In this document: positions 60,601 through 64,000 of the stretch, piece after piece
Position numbering within the stretch: the first letter of the stretch is position 1
Layout: the number at the start of each line of letters is the position of its first letter
Assembly (NCBI GenBank): GCA_003508835.1
Contig: PUFA01000092.1
Location: 3,286,001 to 3,350,000, forward strand
DNA: 64,000 nucleotides
Reading direction: 5' to 3'
Source of the DNA: Eonycteris spelaea
Lineage: Eukaryota > Chordata > Mammalia > Chiroptera > Pteropodidae
The notes under the pieces: generated by a model
What the model saw: the letters and a program-made list of their open reading frames with translations, nothing else
Database searches by the model: none
Told to the model about the DNA's origin: nothing
Position numbers and translations under genes: made by a program

Positions 60601-61302
60601 AACATAAGTAGCAAACTCTGATATTGCTATTAGTAATTTTTTTTTCTGATACATCTCCATAGACAGGGAAACAAAAGAAATAAACAAACAAATGAGACTC
60701 CATCAAACTAAAAAGGTTTTGCATAGCAAAGGAAACCATAAACAAAATGAAAAGACAACCTACTGAATGGAAAAAGATATTTGCCTATGATACATCTGAT
60801 AAGGGGTTAATATCCAAAATTTATAAAGAACTTAACAATAAAAAAAAAACAATCCAATTTAAAAATGGGCAGACCTGAAAAGGTATTTCTCCAAAAAGGA
60901 AATACAGATAGTCAATAAACATATGAAAAGATACTCTAGATCACTAATTACCAAAGAAATGCAAATTAAAACCACAATATCACCTCACACCTGTCATAAT
61001 AGCTATCATCAATAAATCAAAAAAACAACAGTTGTTGGGGAGGATGTGAAGAAAAGGGAACCCTTGTACACTGCTGGCAGGATTGCAAGTTGGTACAGCC
61101 ACTATGGAAAAAGGTTTGGAGGTTTCTCAGAAAACTGAAAATAGCCTTATCTTTTGACCCAGCAATTGCACTCCTGGGTACTTATCCAAAGAAAACAAAA
61201 ACAAAAATTCAAAAAGAGCTATGCACCCCTATGTTCACTGGAGCACTGTTCTCAATAGCCAAGATATGGAAGCAACCTAAGTGCCCATCAATAGATGACT
61301 AG
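57686..61302 (+). pseudogene. L1 ORF2 pseudogene (endonuclease-reverse transcriptase)
   Basis: Broken copy of the L1 replicase, starting MAITKYLLVITLN. Endonuclease domain (57686-58340): the QETH catalytic block is replaced by stop-D-I-H at about 57807, while GDFN (58110) and SRIDH (58287) survive. RT domain: [12 protein letters not shown] (59478) and [17 protein letters not shown] (59640) survive, but the FADD active site reads FAGD at about 59775, which removes one metal-binding aspartate. The C-terminal part (60117-60389 and 61090-61302) includes [11 protein letters not shown] and ends IDD-stop. Multiple stops and frameshifts confirm loss of function. Expected intact length is about 1,250-1,280 codons; the span here is near that. 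Confidence 0.9.
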
Positions 61303-61537
61303 ATGAAGAAGTTATGATACATATATACAATGGAATATTACTCAGCCTTAAAAAATGAAACCTTACCATTTGCAACAACCTGGATGGACCTAGAGGATAT
61401 TCTGCTGAGTGAAATAACTAGAAAGAGAAAGATAAATACCATATGATTCCACTTATATGCAGAATCTAAGGAACAAAAGTAATAAACTAATGAAAACAGA
61501 CTCACAGATACAGAGGACAAACTGGTGATTGCCAGAA

Positions 61538-61559
61538 GGGAAGGGGGTCAGGGAATGGG
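61538..61559 (+). other. G-quadruplex-type motif in L1 3'UTR
   Basis: Four G-runs of 3, 5, 3 and 3 bases separated by AA, TCA and AAT loops. A G-rich tract at this position is a known conserved feature of L1 3'UTRs. Folding is inferred from the pattern. Confidence 0.75.
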
Positions 61560-61741
61560 TGAAAGAGGTAAAAGGATGAATTACAAAACAGTCATAGGGA
61601 TATAGAGTACTGTATAGGGAATATAGTCATTATTATTGTAACGGCTGTGTGATAGAACCAGATGGGTGATAGAGTATTCGGGGGATCACTTCATAAATTA
61701 TATAAATCTCTAACTATTGCACTGTATACCTGAAACTAATA

Positions 61742-61827
61742 TAAAAAACATACATATATATGTGTATAAAATATATAAGTATATATGTATATATATATAT
61801 ATATGTATAATATAAAATATATATATG
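61742..61827. repeat. TA/TG-rich tail repeat
   Basis: Alternating TA with TG interruptions directly after the L1 3'UTR. It stands where the poly(A) tail should be and is likely derived from it. Confidence 0.85.
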
Positions 61828-61843
61828 AATAAGTCAGACAGGG
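61828..61843. repeat. L1 target-site duplication, right
   Basis: AATAAGTCAGACAGGG, the partner of 54826-54841. Confidence 0.9.
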
Positions 61844-61895
61844 AAAGATGAATATTGTATGTCCCCACTTAGATGTGAAATCTATAAAAATTGTA
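61844..61895 (+). mobile_element. Older L1, right part (3'UTR remnant)
   Basis: 'aaagatgaatattgtatgtc' and 'cacttagatgtgaaatctat' continue the older L1's 3'UTR exactly where it broke at 54842. Similarity ends at about 61895. Confidence 0.8.
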
Positions 61896-62079
61896 CTTGT
61901 TTTTTCAAACATATTTAATTGTACATCTGCTTTGGCATTGTACTAGACAAAAAGCAGTCAACAAGATGGAAATAGCTGTTAATACAACATGTAGTTCTTA
62001 CCATTCTTACAAACATAGGAATTTCAGCATGGTGGATATTATATCTTCCTCTAGCTACTATACTATTTCTGCTCCCTTT

Positions 62080-62285
62080 GAGAGCAAACTTGAAAAAGTT
62101 GTTCATATTCCCCCTAAAATATTTATCCCCATCCCCACTGAACCTACACTAATGAAGCTTTTATCTGCTACTTCTACAGTGTTAGGGCCACCAACAACCT
62201 CTGCACTGCTAAATGTAATGGCCAATTCCCAGACAACATATTAACCTTGCCTACTAGCATTTCACTCCTTCTCGCTCTGTTACCT
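62080..62285 (+). mobile_element. L2 LINE fragment (RT region)
   Basis: 'ttctacagtgttagggccac', 'tctgcactgctaaatgtaat' and 'ggccaattcccagacaacat' follow the L2 ORF2 segment just before RT motif A (the '...SNGQFSVL...' region), badly decayed. The 117-codon frame at 61891-62244 spans the older L1 end and this fragment and is accidental. Confidence 0.45.
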
Positions 62286-62289
62286 TTTG

Positions 62290-63435
62290 AATTTTTTGTT
62301 TTTCCTGAAGTACATCTTTAAAGCTCTTCTAGCAAGAGTCTAGTAGAAACAAACTTTCTTCATGTTTTTATGAAAATTTATTTACTTTATCCTTATTAGT
62401 AAGTGAAAGATAAGTATTTATTATTCAGCATTGGTATGTATTAATATCAACTAATTTAATTAGTTTTAAGTAAATTATTCTTATTAAGTGAAGATAAATA
62501 CTGAAAGTGACATCATGGAAATCTATTCTTTCCCAATGAAAGATAAAGATTAGGCTCCTGTGCTTGATAATGTACTCTGATCTTTACTTTCATCTCTTGG
62601 CATAAAGAATAAAAATGAAGTAATTATAAAATTATAAAAAATGAAATAATTATAAAATTATTGTACAACAAACTTTTACATAATTCATGTATTACATGTA
62701 TATCAAGTGACAGAACTAGGACACAAATATTGTGAATTTTTAACATTTGATTTTAAAAATAAGTAAAACAAATTAATGTAAATTAACAATAATTTTAACT
62801 CTGTTTTAAATTTTAAAAATCTAGTCTCTAAAAGAAAATCAGCAGAATGACTCTATGAGGATTCTCTCCTCAATGCAAAATTTGTAAACATTTAAAAAAA
62901 TTTTTTCTTTGTTATTTCAACTAAGATATCTCACTACTTTGCCAAGTCAAAAAAATGACAAGTATTTTTTCACTCGTTTAGAAGGACAAAGCAGAAAACA
63001 TATTATTTTTCCTCAAGAGAAAGTGTTTCCATCAAACAAGCTTTGCTACCGTCAATAAAAGTGACAGGATGAACACTCTTGACAGCTGGTTATTGACAAA
63101 AGCAGTCTCAGAGATATGACAAGGATTTGCTACTCGAAACGACTTCTGATGTACACCTTCATGTAAGATAATTTCTCTTCTTCAGCAGATTTGGATTCTG
63201 ATTTCATTACCTATTAAAACTAAACAGAAATCATCTTGACACTCTTCTGTTTGCATTAATGACAACAACAACAAAATGTTTTATTTCTTTAGATAATAAA
63301 AATATTTACATATATAATCAAATGGATGATTTGTTTTTTTTTTTTTGTTCAGTGTAAAGTAAAGAAAAGTGAAATCTGGACCATCTTAACCAGTTTTACA
63401 AGATCAACATGAACTAGCACGGTCAAATAGAAATG
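62290..63435. other. AT-rich DNA, nothing recognised
   Basis: No gene and no identified repeat. T-runs occur at 62906 and 63337. Confidence 0.45.
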
Positions 63436-63439
63436 TAAT

Positions 63440-63625
63440 TTAGACATTTACATCCTAGCTCTGCTAGTCACTCCTTGGGTTACCTAGAGAAGCACTAATC
63501 CTATTTCAGTCTCAGATTTCTCGATTATAAAATTATTCTAAAAAATTAAATACCTAACTGATAGAATTGTGGTGAGAGTTTAGTAGATAAAGCACCTGAA
63601 ACATAGGTTCTTATCAATTACCTTT
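63440..63625 (+). mobile_element. MIR SINE
   Basis: 'acatcctagctctgctagtc', 'actccttgggttacctagag', 'cagtctcagatttctcgatt' and 'gtgagagtttagtagataaa' follow sense MIR from the tRNA-like part to the tail. Confidence 0.7.
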
Positions 63626-63629
63626 CTCT

Positions 63630-64000
63630 ATAAAGGGTGCTTATGGAGGGGAAAATATAGCCGCACAAACACATGCACATACATGTGTATTTATGTATAT
63701 GGATTTACATGTTTGTGGATGTGTGTGTGCATATATCCTCTTAGGAGGCATTTCACAAAGAAATGTTCAGTGACACATGATATAATTAGTGAACAAAACA
63801 TAGGAATAATTTGTTAGCCTCAAAATAAATCATTCATTGGGGAAAAGATGCTCACCCTGTTGAGAGGGATAGGATAGTGATTAGGATAGTGACTGGGGAG
63901 AAATGGCTTCAGTTCTGATGATAAATAGAAAATGGACTTGTGACAGTCAGCTCAGGACAAAAGCTGGACTCCAATAAGAATGGGGGAAAGGAAGGAGAAA
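63630..64000. other. Unassigned DNA to window edge
   Basis: A CA/TG-rich patch lies at 63665-63735. Nothing else was recognised. Confidence 0.4.

Larger units (their letters stand above)
54849..61827 (+). mobile_element. Nearly full-length L1 (about 7 kb), inactive
   Basis: A sense L1 with all parts: 5'UTR (54849-56791), ORF1 (56792-57625), ORF2 (57686-61302), 3'UTR (61303-61740) and an A/AT-rich tail that has become a TA/TG simple repeat (61742-61827). It is flanked by 16-bp target-site copies that differ at one position. Both ORFs carry stops and frameshifts and two catalytic positions are lost, so it cannot mobilise itself. The 3'UTR ends 'tgcactgtatacctgaaact', shared by several Laurasiatherian L1s. 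It is one insertion event inside an older L1 of the same orientation, so automated masking may wrongly join or split the copies. Confidence 0.92.

Noticed and set aside
61891..62244. 117-codon frame as a gene
   Set aside because: It starts at the ragged end of the older L1 and runs into an L2 RT remnant in the wrong frame.

Overview
The window looks like a gene-poor, AT-rich stretch of a placental mammal nuclear genome. No host exon, rRNA, tRNA, CRISPR array or prokaryotic feature could be supported. The recognisable content is layered transposon remains. Mammal-wide ancient repeats (L2, MIR, MER5-type hAT, MLT1 LTRs) form the background, and L1 copies, endogenous retrovirus (ERV) pieces and cut-and-paste DNA transposons sit on top. 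The L1 3' untranslated regions at 30905-31165 and 33573-33850 read like those I associate with bats (Chiroptera). That assignment comes from memory and was not searched. No lineage-specific tRNA-derived SINE was noticed in 64 kb, and every L1 here is broken. Both would fit a bat lineage with little recent SINE/L1 activity, such as the pteropodids, but do not prove it.

Layout. 1-12 kb: an L2 at the left edge, LTR-like pieces near 1.8-2.3, 6.0-6.3 and 10.1-10.3 kb, MIRs, a Tigger end, an MLT1-like LTR and a MER5-type element in otherwise unremarkable DNA. 12-24 kb: an old L1 ORF2 fragment, several L2 fragments, an L1 3' end, a clean solo class II ERV LTR (18016-18395) with a 6-bp target-site duplication (TSD), a GGTA/GATA microsatellite and an antisense MLT1 LTR. 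24-32 kb: a very old sense L1 split by a 499-bp LTR-like insert, a CA/CGCA repeat, a MER5 element, a twin-primed L1 3' end and a MIR. 33-38 kb: a 2.9-kb antisense L1, then two hAT elements arranged as an inverted pair. 43-47 kb: an ERVL-like pol remnant interrupted by a Tigger-type transposon. 47-52 kb: L1 remnants and a MIR. 52.5-61.9 kb: a nearly full-length sense L1 of about 7 kb inserted into the 3' end of an older sense L1, with matching 16-bp target-site copies on both sides. 62-64 kb: an L2 fragment, a MIR and unassigned DNA.

No genes here work together in a pathway. What the window records is insertion history: L1 into L1, Tigger into ERV, an LTR-like element into L1, and a microsatellite that grew inside an L1. 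I found no convincing undescribed biological system. The observations most worth checking are the nested L1 with repeated 5'UTR units and a long antisense ORF, the inverted hAT pair, the solo class II LTR, and an array of three octamer motifs spaced exactly 20 bp apart. Element boundaries are approximate unless a TSD is given. Family names rest on recognition, not on a database search.
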